Positions 39,229 through 48,855 of a stretch of 64,000 nucleotides of DNA are shown piece by piece. The notes beneath the pieces were generated by a model that saw nothing but the letters and a program-made list of their open reading frames with translations, ran no database searches and was not told the origin of the DNA. Source of the DNA: Verrucomicrobiota bacterium (GTDB taxonomy: Bacteria > Verrucomicrobiota > Verrucomicrobiia > Opitutales > Opitutaceae). The DNA is taken from positions 98,923 to 162,922 of the forward strand of contig JAGVUB010000112.1 in NCBI GenBank assembly GCA_019136515.1, written 5' to 3'. Position 1 is the first letter of the stretch; the number at the start of each line of letters is the position of its first letter. A program made the translations under genes and the position numbers.

Positions 39229-39812
39229 GGGCGTTCCTTTCGCTCTAGTTGTTCGAAGAGTTTGCGCAACTTCCGCCGTGCGCGGAAAGCGCGTACCTTG
39301 ATCATGCTCGTGCCCCATCCGGTGATCGTCCGAATCTCGGCCACGGATTTCTGTTCGAGATCGAGCAGGGTGATGACGGTGCGGTCGGCGGGCGAGAGCT
39401 GTTCGAGCAGCCGCCCCACCAGTTCCTTTGCGGCCAGGGCGTCGGTCGTATCCTCGCCGTCGCTGCCCGAGAGCACGGCGTCGAGGACCTCGGCCTCGGT
39501 CTCCGAGAGATCGGCCCAGCGCAGCTCGGGGCGGCGCTGCTGGAAACGCAGATGGTCGATGCAGGTCGTCACCGCAATGCGGGACACCCAGTGCGGTAGC
39601 GGCATCTCCCCCCGGTACTGTTCGAGGCGGCTGAACATCTTCAGGTAGACCTCCTGTGCGAGATCCTCCTCCGCGACCCGGCGCGGCAGGTGCGAACGCA
39701 CAATCTTGCGGACGAGCGGGTGCAACACCTCGACGAGCGAACGAGCCGCGGCTTGGTCGCCGCGGCGGACTCCGGCCAGCAATGCGTCGTAGTCAGGCGC
39801 TTGGTCGTCCAT
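39225..39812 (-). CDS. ECF-type RNA polymerase sigma factor
   Basis: 195 residues. Region 2: LVEVLHPLVRKIVRSHLPRR, VAEEDLAQEVYLKMFSRLEQ, MPLPHWVSRIAVTTCIDHLR; region 4: LVGRLLEQLSPADRTVITLL, DLEQKSVAEIRTITGWGTSM, IKVRAFRARRKLRKLFEQLE. It recruits RNA polymerase to a small stress regulon. First gene of the operon with the one-TM protein and the LTxxQ protein. The 340 bp between its start and leuA (39813-40152) hold no gene I can support; that gap contains the divergent promoters of both. Confidence 0.93.
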   Translation of the reverse strand: MDDQAPDYDALLAGVRRGDQAAARSLVEVLHPLVRKIVRSHLPRRVAEEDLAQEVYLKMFSRLEQYRGEMPLPHWVSRIAVTTCIDHLRFQQRRPELRWADLSETEAEVLDAVLSGSDGEDTTDALAAKELVGRLLEQLSPADRTVITLLDLEQKSVAEIRTITGWGTSMIKVRAFRARRKLRKLFEQLERKERP

Positions 39813-40152
39813 GGTGTTGTGGCTTCAACGGGCACGTCGGAGGTGACGTGCCGCGGTCGATTCAGGTTACTGCAAGGGCATACAGCAACGAGTTTTCCGC
39901 CACCAGCCCACCGCCCGCGCCCCACCCTGCCCGCACCGTTGACAGCCCGCCGGCCGACAGACTTACTGCGCGTCGTGAACCTTCGCCCGACAGCGCTTCG
40001 ACTTACCAGCGGCCTGCTTCGACTGCGCCGCTTGGCGCTGTCCTGACCCCTCCGGGAACCCCTTTGGCTGCGGCGCTGCATGCGCCGTCTTTCCCGGAGC
40101 GAATCGTCCGCCGTTCCGCCCTTACCCTTTTCTCCCGCACCACCCTTTCGTC

Positions 40153-41832
40153 ATGCAAAAGCCGCCGATCACGAAGTACCGCTCGTTCCCTCCGGTCCGC
40201 CTGCCCAACCGCCAGTGGCCCAACCGCACGCTCACGCGCGCCCCGATCTGGTGCAGCGTCGACCTGCGCGACGGCAACCAGGCCCTCGCCCAGCCCATGA
40301 GCGTCGAGGAGAAGCTCGAGTACTTCGATCTCCTCGTGGAGATCGGTTTCAAGGAGATCGAGGTCGGCTTCCCCTCCGCCTCCCAGATCGAGTTCGATTT
40401 CTGCCGCCGCCTCATCGAGGAGAACCGCATCCCGGCCGACGTCTCGATCCAGATCCTCTGCCAGTGCCGCGAGGACCTCATCCTGCGCTCGCTCGAGGCC
40501 CTCCAGGGCGTGAAGAACGCCATCTTCCACCTCTACAACTCCACCTCGCCCAAACAGCGCGAATACGTCTTCGGCGCCACCAAGGCCGAGATCGTCGCCA
40601 TCGCCACCCACGGCGTCTCCTTCCTCAAGGAGAAGATGCAGCCGCTCGTCTCCACCGGCTCCCGGATCCGCCTCGAGTACTCGCCCGAGAGCTTCACCAG
40701 CACCGAGCTCGAGTTCGCCCTCGAGATCTGCGAAGCCGTCACCGATGTCTGGAAACCGACGCCGCAGGACAAGATCATCCTCAACCTCCCGGCCACCGTC
40801 GAGTACGCCACGCCCAACATCCACGCCGACCAGATCGAGTGGATGAGCACCCACCTCACCCGCCGCGACTCGACCCTCATCAGCCTCCACACCCACAACG
40901 ACCGCGGCACCGGCGTGGCCGCCACCGAGCTCGGACTGCTCGCCGGCGGCGACCGCGTCGAGGGCACGCTCTTCGGCAACGGCGAGCGCACCGGCAACCT
41001 CGACGTCGCCACCGTCGCCCTCAACCTCTACACCCACGGCATCCACCCGGCGCTCGACTTCTCGAACATCAACCACATCCGCGAGGTCTACGAGCGCTGC
41101 ACCAAGATGGAGGTGCATCCGCGGCATCCGTACGTGGGCGAACTCGTCTTCACCGCGTTCTCCGGCTCCCACCAGGACGCCATCAAGAAGTCCTGGACCA
41201 AGCAGGCCCCCGACCGCCCGTGGGACGTGCTCTACATCCCGCTCGACCCGGCCGACATCGGCCGCACCTACCGCGCGATCATCCGCATCAACAGCCAGTC
41301 CGGCAAGGGCGGCGTCGCCTACATCCTCGAGAAGGAGTACGGGCTCCAGCTCCCCAAGGCCATGCACAAGGAGTTCGGCAAGATCGTCAACGACTACGCC
41401 GACGCCAAGGGCACCGAGATCACCACCGAGGAGGTCTACGCGCTCTTCCAGGACGAATACATCAACCGCACCGCCCCCTTCGCCCTCGCCGACTTCTCCG
41501 CGCATCCGCGCGGTGGGCACCATCAGGAGACCGAGTGCACCGCCGATCTCCTGGTCGAGGGCCGGCCGCAGCGCCTGCGCGGCAACGGCAACGGCCCCAT
41601 CGCCGCCTTCTGCCACGCCCTCGAGGTCGCCGGCCTGAAGAACTTCCAGCTCGTCAACTACAACGAGCACTCGCTCGGCGAGGGCGCCGACTCCAAGGCC
41701 GCCTCGTACATCCAGATCAAGACCGACCGCGGCCTGCTGTTCTTCGGCGCCGGGATCGACACCAACATCGAGACCGCCTCGATCCGCGCGCTGCTCAGCG
41801 CCCTCAACCGCGCCGCCGTCCACACCGCGTGA
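40153..41832 (+). CDS. leuA: 2-isopropylmalate synthase (long type)
   Basis: 559 residues, the long LeuA type. It condenses acetyl-CoA and 2-ketoisovalerate, the first step of leucine synthesis. Motifs: TRAPIWCSVDLRDGNQALAQ (catalytic RDGNQ), FKEIEVGFPSASQIEFDFCR, LISLHTHNDRGTGVAATELG (metal-binding HxH), GGDRVEGTLFGNGERTGNLD, and a C-terminal LeuA dimer/allosteric domain (AFCHALEVAGLKNFQLVNYN) that binds leucine. A terminator follows. I saw no leucine-codon leader peptide. Confidence 0.96.
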   Translation: MQKPPITKYRSFPPVRLPNRQWPNRTLTRAPIWCSVDLRDGNQALAQPMSVEEKLEYFDLLVEIGFKEIEVGFPSASQIEFDFCRRLIEENRIPADVSIQILCQCREDLILRSLEALQGVKNAIFHLYNSTSPKQREYVFGATKAEIVAIATHGVSFLKEKMQPLVSTGSRIRLEYSPESFTSTELEFALEICEAVTDVWKPTPQDKIILNLPATVEYATPNIHADQIEWMSTHLTRRDSTLISLHTHNDRGTGVAATELGLLAGGDRVEGTLFGNGERTGNLDVATVALNLYTHGIHPALDFSNINHIREVYERCTKMEVHPRHPYVGELVFTAFSGSHQDAIKKSWTKQAPDRPWDVLYIPLDPADIGRTYRAIIRINSQSGKGGVAYILEKEYGLQLPKAMHKEFGKIVNDYADAKGTEITTEEVYALFQDEYINRTAPFALADFSAHPRGGHHQETECTADLLVEGRPQRLRGNGNGPIAAFCHALEVAGLKNFQLVNYNEHSLGEGADSKAASYIQIKTDRGLLFFGAGIDTNIETASIRALLSALNRAAVHTA

Positions 41833-41861
41833 TCCGCCCGCCGGCCGCGCCGGAAACAACC

Positions 41862-41900
41862 GAGGCGGAGCCGATCGCTCGGCTCCGTCTCGTCGTTTTC
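41862..41900 (+). terminator. Terminator after leuA
   Basis: A 9-bp stem CGGAGCCGA / TCGGCTCCG (41866-41874 with 41879-41887) extended by outer GAG/CTC pairs, loop TCGC, then GTCGTTTTC. Confidence 0.7.
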
Positions 41901-41937
41901 AAAGGTAGGGACGGCTCTCCGAAACGTCCGCTCTTCG

Positions 41938-42585
41938 TCAGTCCGCGTCCTCCGCAAGCAGCTTGAACGCCGTCGCCGCGGCCGCGCCGCCGGCGAGATT
42001 CGCCACGAGGAAGATCCAGATGCTGCTCCAGGCCGAGAGGCCCATCAGCGTGATGCCCAGCGCCACAGCCGGGTTGAACGCCCCACCGGAGATCGAGCCC
42101 ACCGAGTACGCGCCGACCAGCACGGTGAAGCCGATCGCCAGGCCGTAGAAGGAGTTGCCGGCCGTGCCCTTCGCCGTCGCCGAGTTCAGCACCACCCACA
42201 CGAGGCCGAAGGTGAAGATGAATTCGACGAGCAACGCCGGCCCCACCGCCGGCGTCTTCTGCGCCAGCTCAAGCACCAGATTCGACAGCACGTTGTCCGG
42301 CTTCAGGTACTTCACCGCCGCCGCCGCGACCACCGCCGCCGCAAGCTGCGCGACCCAGTACGGGACGACATCTTTCGCTGGGCACTTGCCCCGCAGGAAC
42401 ACCCCCAGCGTCACCGCCGGGTTGAAGTGGCCGCCGGAGATGTGCCCGCCGGCGAAGATCATCACCGCCAGCACCGAGCCGATGGCCAGTGGCGCCATGG
42501 CGCCCGCTCCGGGGGCGATCACGGTCATGCCGACCGTGAACACGAGGAAGAACGTTCCGATGAACTCAACGAGTGGTTTCTTCAT
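41938..42585 (-). CDS. Aquaporin (MIP family)
   Basis: 215 residues. Two half-repeats each with an NPA motif: ISGGHFNPAVTLGVFLRGKC and ISGGAFNPAVALGITLMGLS, and six hydrophobic segments starting KKPLVEFIGTFFLVFTVGMT. The Phe/His-type selectivity context and length fit AqpZ-like water channels, but glycerol transport is not excluded. The start at 42585 (MKKPLVEF) marks the first membrane helix; longer in-frame forms are Arg-rich and not credible. The gene lies 186 bp after menD on the same strand. Confidence 0.92.
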   Translation of the reverse strand: MKKPLVEFIGTFFLVFTVGMTVIAPGAGAMAPLAIGSVLAVMIFAGGHISGGHFNPAVTLGVFLRGKCPAKDVVPYWVAQLAAAVVAAAAVKYLKPDNVLSNLVLELAQKTPAVGPALLVEFIFTFGLVWVVLNSATAKGTAGNSFYGLAIGFTVLVGAYSVGSISGGAFNPAVALGITLMGLSAWSSIWIFLVANLAGGAAAATAFKLLAEDAD

Positions 42586-42771
42586 GATGGAAGCAACGGA
42601 CGATGCGGCGGCCCGCTGGTGTTTGGTAGGTTGCATTGTGGGCTTCGGACCACCGGCCACCGCAATCCCGGCCCGGACCCGCGCGCAGTGTCGCCACCAC
42701 GCCCGCCGAGTCGAGCCGCGAAACCATCGGCCGCGCCGCCGCGCTTCCCGGCTCGGCGGCGCCGGCATGGC

Positions 42772-44502
42772 TCACACGGAGCCGGAGAGCAACGCCTTGC
42801 GCCGGGCGGCGTCGCGGCGGCGGTCGGTCCGGATTTCCAGGACACGCAGCCCCTGCGCCGGCAGCGCCGCGACGAGCGCCGCGTACTGCGCCCAATCGCG
42901 CACCACGACATGCGCCACGCCGTAGGCGCCGCAGAGCCGCCCGAAGTCGACCTCCTGCGGTGTGGCGAAGAACTCCTCGAACGGCGGCTCGAACCCCGCC
43001 ACCGGCAGGTGCTCGAAGATCCCGCCGCCGCGGTTGTTGATGAGCACGATCGTGAGACTGCCGCGCAGCCTCGGCCCCAGCAGGAATCCGTTGGTGTCGT
43101 GCAGCAGCGACAGGTCGCCGGTGAGCAACACCGTCGGCACTCCGCCGTGGGCCACGCCGAGCGCCGTCGAGAGCGTGCCGTCGATGCCGTTGGCTCCCCG
43201 ATTGAAATGGAACCGCGGCTGCTTCCGGTTCAACGGCCAGAAATACTCCACGTCGCGCACCGGCATGCTGTTCGCCACGAACACCGGCGTCTCCGCCGGC
43301 AGGAGGCGCGCCAGCAGCCAGGCCGCCTTCGGCTCGAACAGCTCCGTCTCCGCCTCCAGCGCCGCCTCAAGGCGCGCCGCGGTCGCCGCCTCGGCCCGCG
43401 CCCAGCGCGACGTGTAGTCGCTCTCCGGGCGCACCTCGGTGATCTCGAGGCCGTCGACGGTGGCGGCGATCTGCCGGGTGCGCAGGTGCAGCCCGTCGCG
43501 GTTCGCGCAGGTCTCCGCCACCAGCTGGGCCTCCGCCCCGCTGCGGGCCAGCCAGCCCCGCAGCACCTTGCTCGTCGGCCAGCCGCCCAGGCAAAGCACC
43601 TCCTCCGGGGTCAGCGCCGCGGCGAGCGCCTCGTCGCGCAGGAGCGCGTCGTAATGGGCCACCACGCACGCGCCCTCGGGCGCGTGGTGCCGGACCGGCG
43701 AGAGCGCATCGGCCAGCACCGGCCAGCCGAGCGTGCGCGCCACCCGGCCCACCTGCCGCGCGTACTCCACCGGATCCGCCGGATAGGCCGGCCCGGCGAC
43801 GATCACCCCGCGTGCGGTGGCCGGCGGCGCCCACGCCGTGGTGACAACACACGGCGCCCCCGCCGTCAGATGGGAGAAGAACTCCGGCCCGAGCGCACCG
43901 CGCAACGGCTCCGCCGTGCCGTCGGCCACCGGCGCCAGCGGGTCGCGGAACGGCGCGTTGAGGTGCACCGGTCCCGGATGCGGCGCGAGCGACCGCGCGC
44001 AGGCGTGGGCGACCGTCTGCCGCAGATAGCACAGCAGCTCCAGTCGGACCTCCGGCACGGCCAGTTCGTGGTAGAGGCCGACGAAGCCGCCGAAGATCTT
44101 CTGCTGGTCGATCGTCTGGCCGGAGGCGCAGTCGCGCAGTTCGGGCGGCCGATCGGCCGTGATCACCACCAGCGGGGCGCCGCTCTCGTGCGCCTCGACG
44201 ATCGCAGGCAGATAGTTCGCCGCCGCGGTGCCCGAGGTGCAGACCAGCGCCACCGGTCGCCCGGTGCGTTTGGCCTGACCCAACGCGAAGAAGGCCGCCG
44301 AGCGTTCATCCAGCACCGGGATCGCCTCGATCGCCGGATGCCGCGCCAGGGCCGTCGTCAACGCGCTCGAACGCGAGCCGGGCGAGGTCACCGCCAGGCC
44401 CACGCCGCAGCGCGCCAGCGTCTCCACGAGCACACTGCACCACAGCGAGTTCGTGTTGCGGAAGTCGAGGGTCGGAAGCCCGGCGGAAGCTGCGGCGCAC
44501 AT
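42772..44502 (-). CDS. menD: 2-succinyl-5-enolpyruvyl-6-hydroxy-3-cyclohexene-1-carboxylate synthase
   Basis: 576 residues. A thiamine-diphosphate enzyme of menaquinone synthesis, adding 2-oxoglutarate to isochorismate. Motifs: VTSPGSRSSALTTALARHPA, VLDERSAAFFALGQAKRTGR with the cofactor Glu, LVCTSGTAAANYLPAIVEAH, TADRPPELRDCASGQTIDQQ, ANSMPVRDVEYFWPLNRKQP, RGANGIDGTLSTALGVAHGG and TGDLSLLHDTNGFLLGPRLR (ThDP motif). Other men genes are not in the window. Confidence 0.95.
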   Translation of the reverse strand: MCAAASAGLPTLDFRNTNSLWCSVLVETLARCGVGLAVTSPGSRSSALTTALARHPAIEAIPVLDERSAAFFALGQAKRTGRPVALVCTSGTAAANYLPAIVEAHESGAPLVVITADRPPELRDCASGQTIDQQKIFGGFVGLYHELAVPEVRLELLCYLRQTVAHACARSLAPHPGPVHLNAPFRDPLAPVADGTAEPLRGALGPEFFSHLTAGAPCVVTTAWAPPATARGVIVAGPAYPADPVEYARQVGRVARTLGWPVLADALSPVRHHAPEGACVVAHYDALLRDEALAAALTPEEVLCLGGWPTSKVLRGWLARSGAEAQLVAETCANRDGLHLRTRQIAATVDGLEITEVRPESDYTSRWARAEAATAARLEAALEAETELFEPKAAWLLARLLPAETPVFVANSMPVRDVEYFWPLNRKQPRFHFNRGANGIDGTLSTALGVAHGGVPTVLLTGDLSLLHDTNGFLLGPRLRGSLTIVLINNRGGGIFEHLPVAGFEPPFEEFFATPQEVDFGRLCGAYGVAHVVVRDWAQYAALVAALPAQGLRVLEIRTDRRRDAARRKALLSGSV

Positions 44503-44506
44503 CGGA

Positions 44507-44977
44507 TTATCTCAGGGTCGGAGGCGCCACCCTGACGACATTGCGACTGAGCACAAGATCGGCCGTGCGGCTCGGCGGCGGCGGCGTGCAATAGTCGCGG
44601 GCCAGCACCAGGAGGTAGTCGCGCACCTGGGGAGCGGCGCCGCCGGTCCAGAAGCAGGGCTTGGGGAGCACCAAGCGCTTGTTCTCGCCCTCCAGCACGA
44701 GCTGGAAACGGCCGAACCGAACCTGTTTCACGTCGGCCCACGCCATGCCCACCGCCTCGAGCGAGCCATCCATCCAGATGCCCTCGCCGTCCGCCCGGAT
44801 CGGGCCGTAGACCAGCAACAGCAAAAGGCTCACCAGCACGAACGGCACGAACAGCAAGGCGACGAACGGATGGCCCGAAACCAGAAACATCGCCACCAAC
44901 ATGCAGGACAACATCGCACCGGCACCGGCCACGACCTGCGCCTTCCACACCGAAACCACCGACGGTCGATCACTCAT
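44507..44977 (-). CDS. Hypothetical membrane protein with PH-like C-terminus
   Basis: 156 residues. Two membrane segments (VVAGAGAMLSCMLVAMFLVS; PFVALLFVPFVLVSLLLLLV) precede a soluble part beginning IRADGEGIWMDGSLEAVGMA, WADVKQVRFGRFQLVLEGEN, typical of small bacterial proteins with a membrane-anchored PH-like fold. It ends 4 bp before menD and may be co-transcribed with it. Function unknown. Confidence 0.7.
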   Translation of the reverse strand: MSDRPSVVSVWKAQVVAGAGAMLSCMLVAMFLVSGHPFVALLFVPFVLVSLLLLLVYGPIRADGEGIWMDGSLEAVGMAWADVKQVRFGRFQLVLEGENKRLVLPKPCFWTGGAAPQVRDYLLVLARDYCTPPPPSRTADLVLSRNVVRVAPPTLR

Positions 44978-45034
44978 GCCCTCCGAGTTAGCACAGCCGC
45001 CTCGCCGCTGGCAATACGCGGCTGGCCCCGGGGC

Positions 45035-48000
45035 CTACTGCGGCGCGCCCAGCACCCGCCGGATCGCCTCGGCCAGCACGCTGACCGCGTACGGTTTTGG
45101 CACCACGGCACGAAAGCCATGCTGGCGGAAGTTGGCCATAACCGGGTCGTTGGAATAGCCGCTCGAGACGATCGCGCGCACCTCCGGGTCGATTTTGAGC
45201 AGTTCGGCCATGCACTCCCGCCCCCCCATGCCGCCCGGAACGGTGAGGTCGAGAATTACGATTTGGTAACGACGTCCGGCGGCCAGCGCCTCGCGGTACA
45301 CCTGCACGCAGGTCGCGCCGTCGGACACCGTCCGGTGCTCGCACTCGAGGCGTGTGAGCAACCGCTCGGCCAAGCGTCGGATCGTCTCCTCGTCGTCCAT
45401 CAGCAGCACGCGGGTGCCGGCAACTTCCCCGGCCAGCGGCACCGTCGCAGCGATCTCGATCAACTCCGCGGGCGGCGTTTCGGCCGCTGGGATCCAGAGC
45501 CGGAACACTGTGCCGACACCGAGGGACGATTGCACCTCGAGGTGTCCGCCATGGCGCTTGATGATCGAGTAGGCGATCGCCAGCGAGAAACGGTCGTCGC
45601 CAAACTTGGTCGCAGAGTACGGATCGAAGAACCCCGGCAGCCGCTCGGCGGCCACCCCCGTCCCCTGATCCACGATACTCACCCGGACGTAGCGCCCCGC
45701 CGCAATCGCCCCGGTCGCCGCCTCGATCGTGTCGTTGTCGGCCTGAATGGTGACGATGCCGCCGTCGGGCATGGCCCCGCGCGCATGCATGAGCAGGTTC
45801 TGCAAAGCGCGGCCGAGCTGGTTGCGGTCGGCATGGATCGGCCACAGCTCCGCGGAAAGCCGGAACTCCGCCCGGGCCTTCGCCCCGCTGAGCGCGAAGC
45901 CGGCGGCGCTGTGCAGCAGCTCCGGCACGGGCACGCTGTCCCGCATCGGGTCGCCGCCCTTGGCGAACGTCACCAACTGATGGGTGAGATCGCGGGCTCG
46001 TTTCGCGCTCGCCTCGATGTCCCGCAGGCACTCCCCCGCAGTCGCCATCACCTTCTCGTCCAGCATGGCGAGTGTGACGTTGCCGAGGATTCCGGTGAGC
46101 AGATTGTTGAAATCGTGCGCCAGCCCTCCCGCGAGCAGGCCGAGCGAGCGAAAACGCTGTGCGCGCTCCAGTTCCGCCTCGAGGTTTGCCTGCCGCTCCA
46201 CCTGGTCACGGATCTGCTCGGTCTGGACCCGCACCCGGTGCCGCAGCGCCGCTACCCAGCCGACGATCAACAGCAACCCGCCGCCCAACCCGCCCGCCAC
46301 CAACAGCGCGCGGGGCACCGTCCAGAACCGTGCCTTTTCAACCACGGCAAGATCGTCGATCGTGCGCAACTGGAGCTGGAAGCCGCGCGGGCGGTCGAAG
46401 TCGTCGTAGGCGATCCGATAGAGGCCGGTGAGGTCGAGCACCATGCCCGGATTGAGCAAGTCCGCGCGGACCGCCCCGGCCGGAGCACCGAGGGTGGCAT
46501 CAAAGATCGTCGCACCGGCTTGCATCGTAAACTGTAGCCCGTCCGCGTGCCGGGAGAAGTCGAGCAACGTGCCGCGCACCCGCATCAGCCGCAGGTCGTT
46601 CGTGTAGTCCTGCACGGCAGGGTCGGCCAGCGTGGCCGGTGCGGGCGCCGCCGCGACGTTGGTCCTCCGGTACACGGCTTCCCGCAGGACGAGACGCGCG
46701 CCCTCCCGCCCGAGGATGCCGACCGCCTCGATCACGTCACCGGGCACCAGTTGCTCCGGCTCGCGGCTGTAGATCATCAGGCCGACGTCGCCATCCTGCA
46801 CCACCAATGACTGGCCGGGCACCTGATGCACCACCTGCCCCACCACGTGGGCGCGGGCCAGTTCCTCACCCGCGCCCAGTCGGCGCAGTTCGACCACCCG
46901 CCGCACCGGCAGGTCGTAGAGTTCGGCCGGCGCGTCCTCCTCGATGAGGAGATCATGGAGGAACGGCACCCGCAGCCGGACACCGCTGATACCGTTCTTC
47001 GCGTCGGTCGTCACCTCGCACACGCCGCGCACCCGGATCAGCGATCCCGGGGTGGCGACGAAACTCACCGGCGACTGCATGTGCCCGGCGAACTCGCCGT
47101 CGGGCGTCGTCACGTAGATCCAATGCCAGTCGCCCTCCGAGACGATCCGGCGGAGGAAACCGCGCATCTCGACCCATTGGCCGTCCTCGTTGCCGGAGAT
47201 CGCCTGGGTATAGGAGATCCGCCGCGCGCTGGGGTGCGCCCGGGAGCCAAGATCGGTGATGCGCTTCGGTTCGACGTTTGGCGCGAACGCCCCGCGCGTC
47301 GTCACGCCCTCGACACGCACGTCCTTTTGCACCGGCGGCGGCCGCATCCCCTGCGGCACCTGCACCTGCACCCCGCCGCTCTGGTCCTGAAGGAAAAAGA
47401 AGTCCGCCTCAGGCAACGACCAGGTGACGACGCCGGCGACGTCGACCGGTCGGCCGGTCGCGGCCTCCTCAGGACCCAGCTTCCGGATACGATCGACCCG
47501 GTCAAGGGTCTCGTTGGGTGGGGCCGGCGCCGGATCGGGCGACACGGCGACGCGAAACATGGCGTGCTGCAAGACCCACCGTGACCCGAGCAGCCCCGTC
47601 CGGCCGACCACCTCCACCTCGGAACCCGCCGGAATCCGCTCCCGCTGTAGACCGTGGACCAAGACCGCGCCAGTGTTGTCGCTGAGCACGAAACTCGTGC
47701 CGATGTCTCGCTGCCGCATCTGCCCGCGAATCCGCACCGGCGTGCCGACCGGGCGATCGACCAGCGCCCGCACTGCGGTGAGCGGCAGGTCGAACCGCGG
47801 GTCAGTCTCGATGCGGCCGATCTCCTCCACATCGCTCTGCCGCGCCACCCAAAGTTCCACCGTGTTCTCCGTCCCAGTCGGATCGATCCGGCCCGAGTAG
47901 ACGGCGGTCACCCGCACCTGCCGACCCAGCCAATCCGGCAGCACCCGGTTCGGGTCCGGAGGCACCCAGCAGATCACCCGCCGATCCTCGAGCAGCAACA

Positions 48001-48556
48001 TCAGTCGCAGATGCTGACTGTCGACCAGCAGTTGTTCGTCGACATACCCCTCCGTCACGACAACGCGTCGATCGAAGGCTCGCACCTCGTTGATCCGCCC
48101 ACTCGTCGACACCGGCATGGGCGAAACGAAATCCCGCAGGACGGTGACGCGGACCCGTTCCGCGGAGAGGCCTTCGGCCGGGACGAGCGTACCTTCGATC
48201 CGCACCAGTTGGCCATTGCGCAAGGGCGGCGCATTGTTCGGGGCCAAGTGCAGGTAGCGTCCCTCGCCGTCCTGCTCAAACCAGAGATTGTTCCAAAGTG
48301 GATCGTGGAAGCTCACCCGCCCCTCGAGGCGCAACGGATGCACCTGTTCCCGTTCGGTCGGGGACAGTTCCCAGACTTCCCGCGCATCGGTGATCAGACG
48401 GCCGCGCAAAGCCACCAACTCGGTTCCGGGAACTTGGGACCAACAAGCCGACGCCAGTCCGGCCAAGACCACAGTCGCCGAGAGCAACCGCCCCAGCGCC
48501 TTCCGGCGCAGGCAGCCGCGCAACGCCAAAGGAAGAGGAGTCGCTGCCGGGTTCAT
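45035..48556 (-). CDS. Hybrid sensor histidine kinase/response regulator with long OB-fold-like periplasmic region
   Basis: 1173 residues from ATG 48556. Signal peptide (residues 1-35), then about 710 residues of repeated beta-rich units resembling OB-folds (LEGRVSFHDPLWNNLWFEQD; VRIRGQMRQRDIGTSFVLSD; VDVAGVVTWSLPEADFFFLQ; VVGQVVHQVPGQSLVVQDGD), one membrane segment (ALLVAGGLGGGLLLIVGWVA) and a coiled coil. The H-box is SLGLLAGGLAHDFNNLLTGI with His814. The ATP domain keeps DQGTG, but its N-box is NLLMHARGAM (His924 at the Mg-binding Asn position) and the GxGxGL box reads GDDRFSLAIA. The receiver is intact (LLMDDEE, Asp1103 in ILDLTVPGG, Lys in VVPKPY). Start ATG preferred to an upstream TTG. 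Confidence 0.9.
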   Translation of the reverse strand: MNPAATPLPLALRGCLRRKALGRLLSATVVLAGLASACWSQVPGTELVALRGRLITDAREVWELSPTEREQVHPLRLEGRVSFHDPLWNNLWFEQDGEGRYLHLAPNNAPPLRNGQLVRIEGTLVPAEGLSAERVRVTVLRDFVSPMPVSTSGRINEVRAFDRRVVVTEGYVDEQLLVDSQHLRLMLLLEDRRVICWVPPDPNRVLPDWLGRQVRVTAVYSGRIDPTGTENTVELWVARQSDVEEIGRIETDPRFDLPLTAVRALVDRPVGTPVRIRGQMRQRDIGTSFVLSDNTGAVLVHGLQRERIPAGSEVEVVGRTGLLGSRWVLQHAMFRVAVSPDPAPAPPNETLDRVDRIRKLGPEEAATGRPVDVAGVVTWSLPEADFFFLQDQSGGVQVQVPQGMRPPPVQKDVRVEGVTTRGAFAPNVEPKRITDLGSRAHPSARRISYTQAISGNEDGQWVEMRGFLRRIVSEGDWHWIYVTTPDGEFAGHMQSPVSFVATPGSLIRVRGVCEVTTDAKNGISGVRLRVPFLHDLLIEEDAPAELYDLPVRRVVELRRLGAGEELARAHVVGQVVHQVPGQSLVVQDGDVGLMIYSREPEQLVPGDVIEAVGILGREGARLVLREAVYRRTNVAAAPAPATLADPAVQDYTNDLRLMRVRGTLLDFSRHADGLQFTMQAGATIFDATLGAPAGAVRADLLNPGMVLDLTGLYRIAYDDFDRPRGFQLQLRTIDDLAVVEKARFWTVPRALLVAGGLGGGLLLIVGWVAALRHRVRVQTEQIRDQVERQANLEAELERAQRFRSLGLLAGGLAHDFNNLLTGILGNVTLAMLDEKVMATAGECLRDIEASAKRARDLTHQLVTFAKGGDPMRDSVPVPELLHSAAGFALSGAKARAEFRLSAELWPIHADRNQLGRALQNLLMHARGAMPDGGIVTIQADNDTIEAATGAIAAGRYVRVSIVDQGTGVAAERLPGFFDPYSATKFGDDRFSLAIAYSIIKRHGGHLEVQSSLGVGTVFRLWIPAAETPPAELIEIAATVPLAGEVAGTRVLLMDDEETIRRLAERLLTRLECEHRTVSDGATCVQVYREALAAGRRYQIVILDLTVPGGMGGRECMAELLKIDPEVRAIVSSGYSNDPVMANFRQHGFRAVVPKPYAVSVLAEAIRRVLGAPQ

Positions 48557-48803
48557 GGGGAGTGGGAGGGGCAAAAGGAGATCCCGTCACACCAACTCAG
48601 GACCCCATCAGTACAACGCCTCGTAAAACCATCGCGGACGCGGGGCTGCAATGGAATTTTGCCCAAAAAACGCCCTCGAGATCGCCCGCTCGCGGAGACA
48701 ACCGAAAACTCCGACATTCGCGACTACAGCGTGCGGCTCCCTCTCGTTTTCCGTTGGCCAACCGCCCCCGCGCCTGTCGTCAGTAGAGGCGACTTTTTCG
48801 ACC

Positions 48804-48846
48804 ATGATCATCCTCCGCGGCGCGCCCGCCCTCTCCGACTTCCGCA
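48804..48846 (+). pseudogene. Out-of-frame remnant of the PurL N-terminus
   Basis: ATG 48804 begins [14 protein letters not shown], matching the first 14 residues of large PurL proteins. The frame then differs by one from the main purL frame, whose homology resumes at [13 protein letters not shown]. About 45 residues of the N-terminal domain are missing between the two. Treat with the next entry as one damaged gene. Confidence 0.7.
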
Positions 48847-48855
48847 CAGCAGGAC

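Noticed and set aside
39813..40152. Leader peptide or T-box attenuator for leuA
   Set aside because: No run of Leu codons, no T-box sequence and no terminator hairpin before leuA.
40080..41966. A 628-codon plus-strand frame overlapping leuA
   Set aside because: Arg/Pro/His-rich shadow of leuA in another frame.
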